Both the position numbers and the translations under genes were made by a program. The notes beneath the pieces were generated by a model that saw only the letters and a program-made list of their open reading frames with translations, searched no databases and had not been told where the DNA came from. Below, piece by piece: positions 63,156 through 64,000 of a stretch of DNA of 64,000 bases; the stretch's first letter is position 1; each line of letters starts with the position of its first letter. Origin of the DNA: Bradyrhizobium sp. 170 (GTDB lineage Bacteria; Pseudomonadota; Alphaproteobacteria; Rhizobiales; Xanthobacteraceae); assembly GCF_023101085.1 (NCBI RefSeq), contig NZ_CP064703.1, forward strand, positions 5,580,001 to 5,644,000. The letters are read 5' to 3'.

Positions 63156-64000
63156 GATTTGAGAACTCCTGCCTTACGGGGGCCGGCCCGGCGGGCGATG
63201 CCCAGCATCGCCTGCTGCAGGGCGATGAAAGCGAAAAGCAGAACACCGGTCACGATCTTCGTCCACCAGCTCGACAAGGTTCCATCAAAATTGATGTAGG
63301 TCTGGATCAGGCCCTGGATAAGCACGCCGAGCAATGTGCCGACCACCGACCCCTGCCCGCCGGTCAGCAAGGTCCCGCCGATCACCACGGCCGCGATGGA
63401 ATCCAGTTCGACGCCGACGGCGGACAGCGAGTAGCCCGCCGCAGTGTAGAAAGAGAACACAATGCCGGCGAGCCCGGCAAGGACGCTCGACAGCATGTAG
63501 ATGCGCACCGTCATGGACCCGACCGGAATGCCCATCAGGGCGGTGGTCGCGCGGCTGCCGCCGAGCGCATAGACGTTGGCCCCGAAGCGGGTGAAATGCA
63601 GCAGAACGGCTCCCGCCGCGACCACCGCAAGCATGATGAGGGCAATGGCCGTGAGCCGGCCTCCCCCGGGCAACCGCAGCGCGAAATCCGACACCGTCGA
63701 ATAGAGCGGCGCACTGATCGGCGTCGATTCCGTCGACATCAGAAAACTGGCGCCGCGAGCGAGGAACATGCCCGCCAGCGTGACGATGAACGGCGGCATA
63801 TCGAAGACGTGGATGATGGCGCCCATGGCCGCGCCAAAGGCGGCGCACAGCAAGAGGATCGCGGCGAAGGCGACGAGCGGCGGCACGCCGAGCCGCTCGA
63901 TCGCCAGCGCGACGAACACGGTGGTGAAGCCGATCACCGAGCCGACCGACAGGTCGATCCCGCCGGAAATGATCACGAAGGTCATGCCGGTGGCGACGAT
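63152..64000 (-). CDS. Sugar ABC transporter permease (YjfF-like), 5' end outside window
   Basis: The frame runs from the stop at 63152 to the window edge (283 codons). It resembles the galactofuranose permease YjfF, with GMTFVIISGGIDLSVGSVIGF and DMPPFIVTLAGMFLARGASF. The in-frame ATG at 63985 is internal: the preceding codons IVATG belong to the same conserved segment, so roughly 40-50 N-terminal residues are missing. It is a second sugar permease upstream of the ChvE system in the same operon. Confidence 0.85.
   Translation of the reverse strand: MVATGMTFVIISGGIDLSVGSVIGFTTVFVALAIERLGVPPLVAFAAILLLCAAFGAAMGAIIHVFDMPPFIVTLAGMFLARGASFLMSTESTPISAPLYSTVSDFALRLPGGGRLTAIALIMLAVVAAGAVLLHFTRFGANVYALGGSRATTALMGIPVGSMTVRIYMLSSVLAGLAGIVFSFYTAAGYSLSAVGVELDSIAAVVIGGTLLTGGQGSVVGTLLGVLIQGLIQTYINFDGTLSSWWTKIVTGVLLFAFIALQQAMLGIARRAGPRKAGVLKS

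Overview
The window is GC-rich, densely packed alphaproteobacterial DNA. Gene content and order point to Bradyrhizobium or a close relative: a xoxF-type methanol oxidation locus with glutathione-linked formaldehyde oxidation, a full phn (C-P lyase) locus, a Tct transporter, a chvE-gguAB sugar locus, and a Bradyrhizobium-like GTAGGGTGGGC repeat. No rRNA, tRNA, CRISPR array, transposase or phage gene was seen. This placement rests on recognising protein families by eye, not on a search.

Region 1 (1-930) is the 5' part of a fumarylacetoacetate-hydrolase-family gene cut by the window edge. Region 2 (1383-27732) is a lanthanide/PQQ methanol dehydrogenase island. On the minus strand xoxF, a four-cysteine cytochrome c, glutathione-dependent formaldehyde dehydrogenase and gfa form an oxidation operon. 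An AraC-type regulator diverges from xoxF. It is followed by a TonB-dependent receptor, a divergent FlhS/FlhR (MoxY/MoxX-type) two-component pair and fghA. Next comes a five-gene operon for a PQQ-associated ABC system: binding protein, YVTN beta-propeller, ATPase, ABC-2 permease and an exported helical protein. Further accessory genes follow: a cysteine-motif rhodanese-like protein, a XoxJ/MoxJ-like binding protein, a zinc metallohydrolase, a SoxYZ-like carrier, an SsuABC-like importer, a periplasmic pentapeptide-repeat protein, several small exported proteins, an outer-membrane barrel and a 26-residue pqqA. Methanol would be oxidised by XoxF-PQQ in the periplasm, electrons passed to the cytochrome, and formaldehyde taken to formate by Gfa, the dehydrogenase and FghA. 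A 13-bp direct repeat spaced 21 bp occurs upstream of both xoxF and pqqA and looks like a shared regulator site.

Region 3 (27916-35848) is an amidase plus a five-component peptide-type ABC transporter with a divergent LysR regulator. Region 4 (35935-50230) is the phosphonate locus. phnGHIJKLMN and a flavin-type oxidase gene run leftward from an operator/Pho-box promoter shared with divergent phnF. phnCDE1E2 runs leftward from a second Pho-box promoter. Diverging from it are an acetyltransferase gene, a second phnM and a two-histidine phosphoesterase-like gene.

Region 5 (50243-55386) holds tctABC, a divergent LysR gene and a 5-dehydro-4-deoxyglucarate dehydratase gene whose Shine-Dalgarno sequence lies in a perfect hairpin. 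Region 6 (55398-64000) is a leftward sugar operon: a second sugar permease (cut by the edge), a GntR/FCD regulator, a sugar 1-dehydrogenase, a mutarotase, a lactonase and chvE-gguA-gguB. It is suited to non-phosphorylative oxidation of galactose- or arabinose-type sugars. Intercistronic hairpins follow xoxF, phnD and chvE, the genes expected to need the most protein in their operons.
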